DNA from: an uncultured Paracoccaceae bacterium
Lineage (GTDB): Bacteria > Pseudomonadota > Alphaproteobacteria > Rhodobacterales > Rhodobacteraceae
DNA length: 64,000 bases
Assembly (NCBI GenBank): GCA_947489445.1
Contig: CANLDN010000001.1
Location: 62,001-126,000 of the forward strand
Direction: 5' to 3'
Position 1 is the stretch's first letter. Each line of letters begins with the position of its first letter. The position numbers and the translations under genes are program-made. The notes beneath the pieces were generated by a model. It was not told the origin of the DNA. It searched no databases and saw nothing but the letters and a program-made list of their open reading frames with translations. This document shows positions 8,670-17,636 of the stretch, in pieces.

Positions 8670-9458
8670 ATGTATGACTTGTTTGGGATGAAATTTGTGT
8701 TGAGCATTTCACGATACGTGAAAATGATAACCGACCCCAGGGGCCTTATTTTCTTGGCTTTGGGCGTTTTTCTTCTTTTCGCAACGGACCCAAATTACCT
8801 CAGGGCCAATATCGGCAGCCCCTTTGCGCTTCTGGCATGGACGGGGGCCGTTGCGTTCTATCTGGCCACGCTCACCGTGATCCTGGCATCGTTCTCACTG
8901 CTCACACACAGGTTCGGCCCATTCTTTATCTACACGCCTGTGACATCATCACTGGGTCTGCTTTTTGTCTATGTCATTGTCCAGGCAATCATCGGATATT
9001 TCACCGATGGGGTGCACCGTAATCCGATCTATCCATTATTCTTCAATCTAATGGGCGCTGGCATCGTGATCGAAACGCTTTTTGTCCGTTTCGTCATGCC
9101 AAGCATCTTCGCGGATACCGACACACCCCCAGCGCCTGACTTGCTGACCATCGGTGATCGGCGGATTCCGATTGCCAAGGTCCTGCACATTATGTCGCAG
9201 GAACACTACCTTCAGGTCGCGCTGATTAATGAAACATTCATGATCCGGGCACGGCTCAGCGATGTGGTTGCGCAGACCGATGACAGCCAAGGAATTCAGC
9301 CGCACCGGTCTTGGTGGGTCGCAGTAACGGCGCATCCGAAACTGACCAAAGCAAACGGGCGTGCCGCTTTGCAGCTATCCGACGGCACCCCGGTCCCGAT
9401 CGCGAAGGCACGGGTCACCGAAGTGCAGCAATGGTTGGATATTCACAGCAATTGGTAA
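8670..9458 (+). CDS. Membrane-anchored LytTR-domain DNA-binding protein
   Basis: 262 residues from the ATG at 8670 (a TTG at 8622 and an ATG at 8688 are alternatives). Four hydrophobic segments fill the first ~150 residues (GLIFLALGVFLLFA; AWTGAVAFYLATLTVILASF; FIYTPVTSSLGLLFVYVIVQ; FFNLMGAGIVIETLFVRFVM). A LytTR domain follows from about residue 155: IGDRRIPIAKVLHIMSQEHY, LQVALINETFMIRARL, then the family's HRSWWVAV and LQLSDGTPVPIAKARV blocks. Membrane LytTR proteins act as transcription factors that respond to envelope or small-protein partners. Target unknown. Its stop is one base from the stop of the convergent pirin gene. Confidence 0.8.
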   Translation: MYDLFGMKFVLSISRYVKMITDPRGLIFLALGVFLLFATDPNYLRANIGSPFALLAWTGAVAFYLATLTVILASFSLLTHRFGPFFIYTPVTSSLGLLFVYVIVQAIIGYFTDGVHRNPIYPLFFNLMGAGIVIETLFVRFVMPSIFADTDTPPAPDLLTIGDRRIPIAKVLHIMSQEHYLQVALINETFMIRARLSDVVAQTDDSQGIQPHRSWWVAVTAHPKLTKANGRAALQLSDGTPVPIAKARVTEVQQWLDIHSNW

Positions 9459-9459
9459 G

Positions 9460-10398
9460 CTATTTATCTGGCAACGGGATGAATTCGGCATCATCACCTG
9501 GCGGCAATTGAAACCGACCATTTTGCCAATCCCCGGCACGCCAGGCTTCTTTTGCTTCCTCAATGCGTTCCTTGCTTGAGGCTACAAAATTCCACCAGAT
9601 ATACCGGTTCCCCTCCAGCGTCTCGCCACCCAACAGCATCACGCGCGCGCCTGCGGGCCCGGCTTTCATGCTGACCCGGTCGCCGGGACGAAACACCATC
9701 ATCTGGCCCGCTTCAAAATCCTGCCCGGCAATCGTGACCATGCCCTCCAAAACATAGGCCCCTCGGTCTTCGTGATTGTCCGGCAGCGGAAGGCCTGCAC
9801 CCGGCTCCAGTATCGCATCAAGGTAAAACATCTCCGACGGGGTCTCGACCGGGGCGCGCGCGCCATAGGCGTCCCCCATGATCAGGCGCACCAGCTTACC
9901 CTCCCCCTCCATCATGGGTAGATCTGCTTGTGGCGCATGAATGAAAGCGGCTTCGCGATCCTCAGCTCCTTTAGGCAGCGCGATCCAACTTTGAATACCA
10001 AACAGGTTTTGCGGTTTTTCACGCACCGGGCCATCCATGCGCTCCGAATGGGTGATGCCGTGCCCGGCAATCATCAGGTTCATCGCCCCGGGTTCGATCC
10101 ACTGATCCGTGCCCAGGCTGTCGCGATGGTGGATGGCCCCGCGATGTAGATAAGTCACTGTCGCAAGACCAATATGCGGATGTGGGCGGACATCAATCCC
10201 CTGCCCTGTCACGAATTCAGCCGGCCCCATCTGATCAAAAAAGATGAAGGGGCCCACCATCTGGCGGCGCGGTGCAGGTAACGCACGCCGCACTTCGAAC
10301 CCACCCAGATCACGGGCGCGCGGGACGATCACAGTTTCAATAGAATCGACCGCATCACCAGTTGGGCAATCGGGATCAAGGGCGGGGTTCCAGCTCAT
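9460..10398 (-). CDS. Pirin family protein (quercetin-2,3-dioxygenase-like bicupin)
   Basis: 312 residues. Start at the ATG 10398 because AAAGGAG lies about 8 nt upstream. Pirin N-terminal cupin: GGFEVRRALPAPRRQMVGPF, FDQMGPAEF, then the metal ligands in RPHPHIGLATVTY and GITHSER. The C-terminal cupin carries the family's NRYIWWNFVASSKERIEEAK block. Bacterial pirins bind Fe or Ni and have quercetinase activity in vitro or act as protein-interaction modulators; the biological role here is not evident. Convergent with the LytTR gene and apparently monocistronic. Confidence 0.88.
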   Translation of the reverse strand: MSWNPALDPDCPTGDAVDSIETVIVPRARDLGGFEVRRALPAPRRQMVGPFIFFDQMGPAEFVTGQGIDVRPHPHIGLATVTYLHRGAIHHRDSLGTDQWIEPGAMNLMIAGHGITHSERMDGPVREKPQNLFGIQSWIALPKGAEDREAAFIHAPQADLPMMEGEGKLVRLIMGDAYGARAPVETPSEMFYLDAILEPGAGLPLPDNHEDRGAYVLEGMVTIAGQDFEAGQMMVFRPGDRVSMKAGPAGARVMLLGGETLEGNRYIWWNFVASSKERIEEAKEAWRAGDWQNGRFQLPPGDDAEFIPLPDK

Positions 10399-10605
10399 CA
10401 ATGTGCTCCTTTGTTTGATGATAGTGATTTAGGATGAATCTAGCGGTTTGACAGGTACATCCCGGATCAGCATCTGTGCAGCCTCGCACAAAAACCGCAG
10501 AGCAAAACGACGCCTGCCGACCACTTAATCTGCTTCGAAAACTCATAAATATGACATATTCAGATAGTTTAGATTTCGGAAACAATCCTGATAAAGGTCG
10601 CTTTT

Positions 10606-12798
10606 ATGACAGCGCTAAGCAACACAGGTGGTGCCCGAATGTCGCGGGTCGCCCCAGTCTTATTCACGGCGACGATATTCCTGTCCGCGTCACTGCTGTT
10701 CTTCGTCCAACCGCTGTTCACCAAGATCGTACTGCCCGCCATCGGTGGCGCACCCGCAGTTTGGACCACGGCGATGCTGTTCTTTCAAACGATTTTGATC
10801 GCAGGCTACCTCTACGCCCATTTGTCGACGAAGTTCCTACCAGTCGCGGCACAGGTCGGCCTGCACCTGATGCTTTGGGCCGCAGCATTGTTTTTCCTGC
10901 CACTTTCAATCCAAAGCGGCTGGCGCTTTGACCCCGATACACCCATCGCCTGGCAAACCCTTATGCTGTTCGCCATGGGTGTCGGCATGCCTTTTGCCGT
11001 ATTGTCGGCCAATGCGCCATTGATCCAAAGTTGGTACAGCAAAAGCGGCGGCCCTTCTGCTGATGATCCTTATTTCCTTTATGGCGCCTCCAATCTCGGC
11101 TCGCTTTGCGCGCTGCTGGCTTTTCCTTTGATCGCCGAACCCCTGTTCGGGGCAGGTCAAATCGGCTGGGGGTGGGCCGCAGGCTTTGTCCTTTTGGGGC
11201 TGTTTCTGGGATTAAGTGGATTTGCCGCCCGGCATGGGGTTGCCCGACGGACCCAACCGAAAGTGTCGGGGACAGCACCCCGACTGACTGACTACGCCTT
11301 CTGGTTGGTGCTGGCGTTCATTCCATCCTCTCTGATGCTGTCGGTGACGACAAAGGTCAGCACCGATATCGGGTCGTTCCCGCTTGTCTGGGTTTTGCCA
11401 CTTTCACTTTATTTGCTGACATTCGTTCTGACCTTCACCAACAAACCATTGATCGGGCCGCGGGTGCTTAACTTCGGCTTTGTGCTGGCCATCGCCATTT
11501 TTGCGATGACACTGACGGGGCTGCAATTGGCGTCTGTCACCGTGGCAATGACTGCGGTTTTGTTTCTGGCCTTCTTCTTTATCGCCATGAAGGCGCATCA
11601 TACGCTTTATGCTGCGCGCCCTGCCGAAAGCCATCTGACAATTTTTTATGTCACCATGTCTGTTGGCGGCGCATTGGGCGGGTTGTTCAACTCAATCCTT
11701 GCGCCGTTGTTTTTTGCAGAACTGCATGAAATCCGAACTACGCTTGTGATCGCGGCATTGCTGATCATTTTTGGCCAATCCAGACCAAACCCACGCAGCC
11801 TGAGCCATGGCCTGCTTGCTGCGGCCATCGTCATCTTGCCAGTCGCAAGCTACGGACTTCTTGGCGAAAGGGTCGCGGTTGAGACGCTGATCATTATCAT
11901 GGGGCTGCTCTTTGCCGGTGCCCTTCTTATGCTCAGGGGGAAGCCGTTGCCCAGCTTTGTTGTCGTCATAACAGTGCTTGGCATCGGCGGCGTTCTGACC
12001 AGTGCAGAGGCTATATTTAAGAACCGCAGTTTCTTTGGAACGCATCAGGTGCGCGATGATGCAGAGATACGGCTTTACAGGAACGGAACCACGATCCACG
12101 GTGCACAACGTGTGGATGATCTGGCGGATGGCACGCGACCGACACCGCTTTATTACTACCACCCGGACGGGCCGATGGCGCAGGTTGTCACGTCGGCAAC
12201 GGGACGGGCCGCAACCGATATTGGTATTGTGGGGCTCGGCGTTGGCTCACTGGCCTGCTACGGCTTGCCGGGTCAAAACTGGCAGTTCTATGAAATCGAC
12301 ACCATGGTGGATCAGGTCGCGCGCAATCCAGCACTTTTTACTTTCATGTCCGAATGTGCGCCTGAGGCGCCCACACATATCGGCGATGCACGCATCGTGC
12401 TGCAACAACAGACAAATGTCGCTTACGACATCCTTGTCATTGATGCGTATTCATCTGACGCGGTCCCCATCCACCTCACCACGGTCGAGGCGCTCGCACT
12501 ATACCGTGACAGGGTCAAATCTGGCGGGATCATCATGTTTCATATTTCCAACCGTTACTATGACATTGCATTGCCGTTGGGGCGCAGTGCCGCAGCGCTT
12601 GACCTATCGGCCCGTATTCAGCGGTACAATGGACAGCCCGGAGACCACACCAACACGCCATCGGTCGTGGTCATGATGTCCAATACCGAAGACAGCTTTG
12701 CCGATTTCGACGCCGATGAACGCTGGCGCAGCCTAACAAACGACGGCGGGCGCGTCTGGACAGATGACTATGCCAATCTTTTGTCGATCCTGAACTGA
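10606..12798 (+). CDS. Fused MFS-like membrane domain / spermidine-synthase-like protein
   Basis: 730 residues. The N-terminal ~430 residues are hydrophobic with about 12 predicted membrane segments (SRVAPVLFTATIFLSASLLF onward, PLFTKIVLPAIGGAPAVWTT typical of the fused family). The C-terminal ~230 residues form a Rossmann methyltransferase-like spermidine synthase fold: IGIVGLGVGSLACYG as the SAM-type glycine loop, YEIDTMVDQVARNP, IGDARI and ILVIDAYSSDAVPIHLTT. Known fused proteins of this kind are common in proteobacteria and their real substrate is mostly unproven. Nothing suggests a polyamine pathway next to it. Start is the first ATG with AAGG upstream; an ATG at residue 12 is an alternative. 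Confidence 0.8.
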   Translation: MTALSNTGGARMSRVAPVLFTATIFLSASLLFFVQPLFTKIVLPAIGGAPAVWTTAMLFFQTILIAGYLYAHLSTKFLPVAAQVGLHLMLWAAALFFLPLSIQSGWRFDPDTPIAWQTLMLFAMGVGMPFAVLSANAPLIQSWYSKSGGPSADDPYFLYGASNLGSLCALLAFPLIAEPLFGAGQIGWGWAAGFVLLGLFLGLSGFAARHGVARRTQPKVSGTAPRLTDYAFWLVLAFIPSSLMLSVTTKVSTDIGSFPLVWVLPLSLYLLTFVLTFTNKPLIGPRVLNFGFVLAIAIFAMTLTGLQLASVTVAMTAVLFLAFFFIAMKAHHTLYAARPAESHLTIFYVTMSVGGALGGLFNSILAPLFFAELHEIRTTLVIAALLIIFGQSRPNPRSLSHGLLAAAIVILPVASYGLLGERVAVETLIIIMGLLFAGALLMLRGKPLPSFVVVITVLGIGGVLTSAEAIFKNRSFFGTHQVRDDAEIRLYRNGTTIHGAQRVDDLADGTRPTPLYYYHPDGPMAQVVTSATGRAATDIGIVGLGVGSLACYGLPGQNWQFYEIDTMVDQVARNPALFTFMSECAPEAPTHIGDARIVLQQQTNVAYDILVIDAYSSDAVPIHLTTVEALALYRDRVKSGGIIMFHISNRYYDIALPLGRSAAALDLSARIQRYNGQPGDHTNTPSVVVMMSNTEDSFADFDADERWRSLTNDGGRVWTDDYANLLSILN

Positions 12799-13020
12799 TC
12801 AAATGAGGGATAGTGGGTTATGCGAGGCTCGAACTCCCGACATCTTCCGTGTAAAGTAAGCGGTCCCTACGCAACTTATCGCAGCATCCTGCCCGGCGAA
12901 CAGTGCGTTAATCGCTTGCCTGACGTTGTCGTCGTCAAATAACTCTCTGGGAAAAATGTGGTGAATATCGAATGCTGAAAGGGACTGGAAATTAGACAAT
13001 TTGTTTTTACCTTTGAAATT
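12799..13020 (-). pseudogene. Truncated HHIFP-type (AHH/HNH superfamily) nuclease-toxin C-terminal fragment
   Basis: On the minus strand, immediately after the immunity-like gene, an open frame reads NFKGKNKLSNFQSLSAFDIH then HIFPRELFDDDNVRQAINAL and FAGQDAAIS before homology stops near 12874, where the tRNA-Val remnant begins. The paired histidines in FDIHHIFP are the catalytic motif type of HNH/AHH nuclease toxin domains at the ends of polymorphic toxins. There is no proper start codon or upstream toxin body, so this is a broken module. Low-level function is unlikely. The identification rests on motif only. Confidence 0.5.
12811..12862 (-). repeat. Partial tRNA-Val(TAC) copy, candidate distal attachment site
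   Basis: 52 bp matching the 3' part of the intact tRNA-Val at 13837-13912 with four mismatches, including 33 identical bases (12824-12856) that span the anticodon and T-arm. It lies in the same orientation, downstream of the tRNA's 3' end, about 1 kb away: the geometry left by an integrase using a tRNA 3' end. Confidence 0.6.
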
Positions 13021-13028
13021 TTAGTGGG

Positions 13029-13640
13029 TCACACCAAACGGCATTTGCGCAGGCCGAAGCGTCTGGTCAATTTGGCATCCTTGAGCGCTTGAACGAGGCG
13101 GTCGCTGAGGAAGAACGCATTGCGCATTTTTGGATCAATCCATAAATCTGCGCCCGATAAAGCAGCTGAGTTTACAGCTATGTCACCATCTGACACGCCA
13201 CCGGGTAGTACCCACATGTTTGTTGGGAAAGGCCGTGCTCTGGGCGATTCATCCGGCTCAAAAGCATTTTTGGTCTCACCGATGTTGAGGTGAAAGTAAT
13301 CGCCTTCCACTTGGGTTTTCTGATCGAATTGGAAGACGCTGAACGGATACAGCGATGTCTGCCCTAGATCGTGCTGGCGCAATACCTCGGCGCAGGCAGA
13401 TGACACAGCCAGAAAGCCCCCTGCGCTGTAGATGTCCGGCAACTTCTTGAGGCGCTTGTCTTTGTACCTGCAGTGCATCTCCGTTGGAAACCGTTCCGAG
13501 GGCAATGGCTCACCCATTTTACTGCGGCGTATGGCGTCGACGGTCTTATCCGGGTCGAACTCCATCCAGTTGCTGGTGATCGATTTTATGAGCGTTGGAT
13601 CACTCATGGCCCTGCTGATCCAAACAGTTTCAGTTTTCAT
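13029..13640 (-). CDS. Immunity-protein-like (Imm11/DUF1629-like) protein
   Basis: 203 residues from the ATG at 13640 (GAGG about 8 nt upstream; a TTG at 13664 has none). The pattern KKLPDIYSAGGFLAVSSACA, EVLRQHDLGQTSLYPF, VEGDYFHLNIGE and near the end FFLSDRLVQALKDAKLTRRF resembles the DUF1629/Imm11 group of immunity proteins that neutralise polymorphic toxins. The gene is the only intact cargo of a ~1 kb segment bounded by tRNA-Val and a partial tRNA-Val copy, and it precedes a broken nuclease-toxin end. An orphan immunity role is therefore plausible. Family assignment is from pattern memory and needs a profile search. Confidence 0.5.
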   Translation of the reverse strand: MKTETVWISRAMSDPTLIKSITSNWMEFDPDKTVDAIRRSKMGEPLPSERFPTEMHCRYKDKRLKKLPDIYSAGGFLAVSSACAEVLRQHDLGQTSLYPFSVFQFDQKTQVEGDYFHLNIGETKNAFEPDESPRARPFPTNMWVLPGGVSDGDIAVNSAALSGADLWIDPKMRNAFFLSDRLVQALKDAKLTRRFGLRKCRLV

Positions 13641-13836
13641 GGGGTTTGCCTCATTTCGCCGCAAAGTTGCGCATCGTTAACTTATTGGCAGTCTGAAAAC
13701 CATATGCCCGATTCCTACCGGAGCATTTGTTCGAAGCCGTCGGCATTCTGAACTTTGGAATGATTGGTCCGTCAGTGTTTCAGGTTCCATGAACCTGCAT
13801 ACACTTCCCACAACCAACGAAAAAATCAATGCAATA

Positions 13837-13912
13837 TGGTGGGTGATGAGAGGCTCGAACTCCCGACATCTTCCGTGTAAAGGAAGCGCTCTACCAACTG
13901 AGCTAATCACCC
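13837..13912 (-). tRNA. tRNA-Val (TAC)
   Basis: 76 nt with encoded CCA. Acceptor GGGTGAT/ATCACCC, discriminator A, D-arm GCTCAGTTGGTAGAGC, anticodon stem CTTCC/GGAAG with loop TTTACAC (TAC), T-arm GGGAGTTCGAGCCTCTC. It is the proximal end of the putative mini-island. Confidence 0.95.
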
Positions 13913-13954
13913 GACTGCGCGTCATTTAGGCCATCCTGCAGAGCGATGCAAGCC

Positions 13955-14512
13955 TTAGGTCAACAGGTTTTGCACACCATCTTTGAGATGGTAAACACAG
14001 CCCTGCCCGCCATGCACGGTCGAGACGGATAGGGCACTGTCACCGATGGCCAGCCAGCGCAACATACGGCTTGTGATCCCGTGCGTGACAAGCACGCTTG
14101 GGCCTTGCAAATCTGCCAAAAACGCCCGGCAACGTGTTTCCAGCCGGGCGAAACCTTCGCCATTGGGGGCAATTTCGTAATGGGCCATAAAAGGGTCCTT
14201 GCCCTCTGGCGTGGGCAGGCCATCACGCAACACACCCGACCAATCGCCGACACCGATTTCACGAAGCCGGTCATCCGTGCGCACATGCATGGCAACGCGG
14301 GCCAATGCAATGCCAGCGGTTTGCACCGCGCGGCCCTGCGGGCTGCAGAGAAACGCAAAACCGGTCAGGTCCAGTGACTGTAGGATTTCTCCTTGTCGGG
14401 CAGCATCCATTTCCCCCTTGGGGGTCAGTGGCGAATTCAACTCACCCTGCATCCGGTTTTCGGCGTTCCATTCAGTTTCGCCGTGGCGCAGGATGTATAA
14501 TTCGTGGGTCAA
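13955..14512 (-). CDS. Histidine phosphatase (phosphoglycerate-mutase-like) family protein
   Basis: 185 residues. The frame begins at TTG (14512), and no ATG is available before the catalytic RHG motif (ELYILRHGETEW, His at about residue 10), so a TTG start is likely. Other signatures: NRMQGELNSPLTPKGEMDAA, SPQGRAVQTA (second phosphate-binding Arg) and VLVTHGITSRMLRW (second catalytic His). Members include cofactor-dependent mutases, CobC and broad phosphatases; the length and lack of other context prevent a choice. It lies between two tRNA-Val genes on the same strand and may be part of their transcript. Confidence 0.85.
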   Translation of the reverse strand: MTHELYILRHGETEWNAENRMQGELNSPLTPKGEMDAARQGEILQSLDLTGFAFLCSPQGRAVQTAGIALARVAMHVRTDDRLREIGVGDWSGVLRDGLPTPEGKDPFMAHYEIAPNGEGFARLETRCRAFLADLQGPSVLVTHGITSRMLRWLAIGDSALSVSTVHGGQGCVYHLKDGVQNLLT

Positions 14513-14570
14513 AGACGAAACTCGTTTCTATTTGGTGCATGAATGCGCGCGCATGTGCGCCCAAAGGAAT

Positions 14571-14645
14571 TGGTGGGTGATAAGAGATTTGAACTCCTGA
14601 CATCTTCGATGTGAACGAAGCGCTCTACCACTGAGCTAATCACCC
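14571..14645 (-). tRNA. tRNA-Val (CAC)
   Basis: 75 nt with encoded CCA. Acceptor GGGTGAT/ATCACCC, anticodon stem CTTCG/CGAAG with loop TTCACAT (CAC), T-arm AGGAGTTCAAATCTCTT. The second valine isoacceptor of the locus. Confidence 0.94.
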
Positions 14646-14658
14646 GGTTTGCCGTGAC

Positions 14659-14991
14659 CTAGCTATCGTCGTCGCCATCTGCAAGCAAAGCCTGCGGCTG
14701 ATAGGACGCATTTCTAGGTGTACGCAGCTTGAGCGTCAAAACTTGCGCGCCATCGCCTAATTCTTTGGACTTCACAACACGCATCTTGCCCATTGGCGGC
14801 AGGATCACTTCATCGCCACGCACCAGCGCCTCTGCGATCACCGCGAGCGCGGCCTCGACCGCTGGCTTTACATCGCGCTTTTTCAAGCTCGTCCGCCCGA
14901 CAACCTGATCCAACAGATCAGGTTTTTTCAGTTGGGCCGCCATGTCCGATGTATCTGGGTCAGGCAGGTCGGTTTCAGGTGTGTCGGCCAT
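14659..14991 (-). CDS. HU-family DNA-binding protein (divergent)
   Basis: 110 residues. After an acidic 25-residue leader (DTPETDLPDPDTSDMAAQ) comes a bacterial DNA-binding (HU/IHF) fold: KKPDLLDQVVGRTSLKKRDV, KPAVEAALAVIAEALVRGDE, VILPPMGKMRVVKSKELGDG. The usual GFGxF turn is replaced by PPMGKM and the DNA-binding beta-arms are short, so this is a diverged HU-like protein rather than canonical HU. AAGGA lies 7 nt before the ATG. Directly downstream of lon on the same strand, separated by a terminator; HU genes often follow lon. Confidence 0.8.
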   Translation of the reverse strand: MADTPETDLPDPDTSDMAAQLKKPDLLDQVVGRTSLKKRDVKPAVEAALAVIAEALVRGDEVILPPMGKMRVVKSKELGDGAQVLTLKLRTPRNASYQPQALLADGDDDS

Positions 14992-15054
14992 CAGAAATCC
15001 TTACATTATTTTGCGGCAGATTACTGAATTTCAACGCAGATGCCAGTGCACAAG

Positions 15055-15080
15055 GTAAGGTGGGTTCAAACCCACCTTAC
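15055..15080. repeat. GGTGGGTT-type intergenic palindrome, copy 2
   Basis: Perfect 12-bp arms gtaaggtgggtt and aacccaccttac with a 2-nt loop, between the HU-like gene and lon. The longest copy of the family in this window. Confidence 0.8.
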
Positions 15081-15102
15081 GCCGCCGCATCTGCTACACG
15101 AA

Positions 15103-15133
15103 AAAAGGCGCGTCCCGGAAAGACGCGCCTTTT
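15103..15133 (-). terminator. Rho-independent terminator downstream of lon
   Basis: Stem aaaaggcgcgtc / gacgcgcctttt of 12 bp, with a 7-nt loop and a run of T on the minus strand (TTTTTT after the stem). It starts 20 bp after the lon stop. Confidence 0.85.
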
Positions 15134-15153
15134 CAAACTCTATACTGCGATGC

Positions 15154-17583
15154 TCAGTGCGCGCGCGCGCCTTCGCCCGAATTGCCAGCCTTCAGGGCGG
15201 CAGCGGCTGCCGCTTCCTCTGCCGCTTCATCCCACTCAATGGCCTCAGGCTTGCGCACCAGCGCATTTTCCAGGACTTCCGATACATGCTTCACAGGGAT
15301 AATCGTCAGCCCCTCTTTCACATTATCCGGGATTTCCGGCAGGTCCTTGGCATTGTCCTGCGGGATCAGCACCGTCGTAATACCGCCGCGCAATGCCGCC
15401 AGCAGTTTTTCCTTCAAACCACCGATAGGCATTGCATTACCGCGCAACGAAACTTCGCCTGTCATGGCGATATCCTTGCGGACAGGTATTTTTGTCAACA
15501 CCGACACAATCGACGTTACCATCGCAAGGCCAGCCGATGGGCCATCCTTGGGTGTTGCCCCGTCCGGCACGTGAACGTGAATGTCCAGCGTGTCAAACTT
15601 TGGCGGCTCTACCCCGATTTCTGGCGCGATAGAACGGACATATGAAGACGCCGCGTCAATCGACTCTTTCATGACATCACCAAGCTTGCCCGTGGTCTTC
15701 ATCCGGCCCTTGCCCGGCAGGCGCAGCGCTTCAATATTCAGAAGTTCACCACCAACACTGGTCCACGCCAGACCGGTCACGACACCAACTTGATCTTCTT
15801 CCTCGGCCAAACCAAAGCGATGCTTTTCCACGCCGAGAAAGTCAGAAAGATTTTCCGCGTTCACCTCGATGGTTTCAGCCTCTTTCTTGACCAGCTTGGT
15901 GACTGCCTTGCGGGCCACCTTGGCCAGTTCGCGCTCCATATTCCGCACGCCAGCCTCGCGGGTATAGACCTGTACAATCGCAGTCAGCGCATCATCCGCG
16001 ACCGCGAACTCCGTGTCTTTCAACCCGTGGTTTTTCATCACCTTCGGCAGCAGATGCTGTTTGGCGATCTCGACCTTTTCGTCCTCGGTGTAGCCCGACA
16101 GCGAAATGATCTCCATCCGGTCCAACAAAGGCCCCGGCATGTTGTAGCTGTTCGCCGTGGTCAGGAACATCACGTTCGACAGGTCATATTCGACCTCCAG
16201 ATAGTGATCAACGAATGTCGAATTCTGTTCCGGATCCAGCACTTCCAACATGGCAGACGCCGGGTCGCCACGGAAATCCTGCCCCATCTTATCGATCTCA
16301 TCGAGCAGGATCAGCGGGTTCGTGGTCTTGGCCTTTTTCAGCGCCTGAATAATCTTGCCAGGCATCGAGCCGATATAGGTCCGGCGGTGACCGCGAATCT
16401 CGCTTTCATCCCGCACACCACCGAGGGAAATGCGGATGAACTCGCGCCCCGTCGCCTTGGCAACAGATTTGCCCAATGATGTCTTACCAACCCCTGGAGG
16501 GCCGACAAGGCACATGATCGGGCCTTTCAGCTTGCGTGAACGCTGCTGCACGGCCAGATATTCGACGATCCGTTCCTTGACCTTTTCAAGCCCGTAATGG
16601 TCGTTGTCCAATACCTTCTGAGCATGTCCAAGGTTCTTTTTGGTACGCGATTTCACGCCCCACGGCACGCCCAGGATCCAATCCAGATAGTTGCGAACGA
16701 CAGTTGCTTCGGCAGACATCGGCGACATGTTCTTGAGCTTCTTCAGCTCAGCGTCGACCTTTTCTTTGGCTTCCTTGGACAGCTTGGTTTCAGCGATCTT
16801 GGCTTCCAGTTCGGCGACCTCATTCTGACCCTCCTCACCATCGCCCAATTCCTTCTGAATGGCCTTCATCTGCTCATTCAGATAGTATTCACGCTGGGTG
16901 CGCTCCATCTGAGTTTTCACGCGGGTCTTGATCTTCTTCTCGACCTGCAAAACAGACATTTCGCCCTGCATCAGACCAAACACCTTTTCAAGACGTTCAG
17001 ACACTGACAGCGTTTCCAACAGACCCTGTTTTTGATCTACCTCAATGCCCAGATGCCCAGCGACCAGATCGGCCAGCTTGGCAGGCTCGGTCGCCTCACC
17101 CACAGCGGCCATCGCCTCTTCGGGGATATTTTTCTTGATCTTGGCATAGCGCTCAAACTCGGCCGATACATTGCGCACCAACGCTTCGATTTCAGCGTTT
17201 TCACCCGGGATCTCGGTCAGATATTCAGCCGAAGCCTCAAAGAAACTCTCGTTCTCATGAAACTGCGTGATCCGCACACGGCCACGGCCTTCGACAAGCA
17301 CCTTCACGGTGCCGTCAGGCAATTTCAGCAACTGCAACACATTGGCCAACACGCCAGCCTTGTAGATGCCGTCTTCCTTCGGATCATCCTCTCCGGGATC
17401 AATCTGGCTGGACAGCAAAATCTGCTTGTCGTCTTGCATCACCTCTTCCAAGGCGCGGACAGACTTTTCCCGACCAACAAACAACGGCACAATCATATGC
17501 GGAAACACCACAATGTCGCGCAATGGCAGGACGGGGTAGGATGAACTCAACGGTTCTTGCATACTCTTTTCCTTTTTTGGCAA
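15154..17583 (-). CDS. lon: ATP-dependent protease Lon
   Basis: 809 residues, normal for LonA. N-terminal substrate-binding domain (SYPVLPLRDIVVFPHMIVPL onward), AAA+ module with Walker A GPPGVGKTSLGKS, Walker B ILLDEIDKMG, and the C-terminal serine-lysine protease domain with DGPSAGLAM (catalytic Ser) and GGLKEKLLAA (catalytic Lys). It degrades misfolded and regulatory proteins in the cytosol. A heat-shock-type promoter is visible 60-80 bp upstream. An Ala/Glu-rich tail follows the protease domain. Terminator and an HU-like gene lie downstream. Confidence 0.98.
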   Translation of the reverse strand: MPKKEKSMQEPLSSSYPVLPLRDIVVFPHMIVPLFVGREKSVRALEEVMQDDKQILLSSQIDPGEDDPKEDGIYKAGVLANVLQLLKLPDGTVKVLVEGRGRVRITQFHENESFFEASAEYLTEIPGENAEIEALVRNVSAEFERYAKIKKNIPEEAMAAVGEATEPAKLADLVAGHLGIEVDQKQGLLETLSVSERLEKVFGLMQGEMSVLQVEKKIKTRVKTQMERTQREYYLNEQMKAIQKELGDGEEGQNEVAELEAKIAETKLSKEAKEKVDAELKKLKNMSPMSAEATVVRNYLDWILGVPWGVKSRTKKNLGHAQKVLDNDHYGLEKVKERIVEYLAVQQRSRKLKGPIMCLVGPPGVGKTSLGKSVAKATGREFIRISLGGVRDESEIRGHRRTYIGSMPGKIIQALKKAKTTNPLILLDEIDKMGQDFRGDPASAMLEVLDPEQNSTFVDHYLEVEYDLSNVMFLTTANSYNMPGPLLDRMEIISLSGYTEDEKVEIAKQHLLPKVMKNHGLKDTEFAVADDALTAIVQVYTREAGVRNMERELAKVARKAVTKLVKKEAETIEVNAENLSDFLGVEKHRFGLAEEEDQVGVVTGLAWTSVGGELLNIEALRLPGKGRMKTTGKLGDVMKESIDAASSYVRSIAPEIGVEPPKFDTLDIHVHVPDGATPKDGPSAGLAMVTSIVSVLTKIPVRKDIAMTGEVSLRGNAMPIGGLKEKLLAALRGGITTVLIPQDNAKDLPEIPDNVKEGLTIIPVKHVSEVLENALVRKPEAIEWDEAAEEAAAAAALKAGNSGEGARAH

Positions 17584-17636
17584 AACGCGCCTGTCCCGCT
17601 TGGCGGCAACATGGAGCGTCTCCTCTTGGCATCAAC

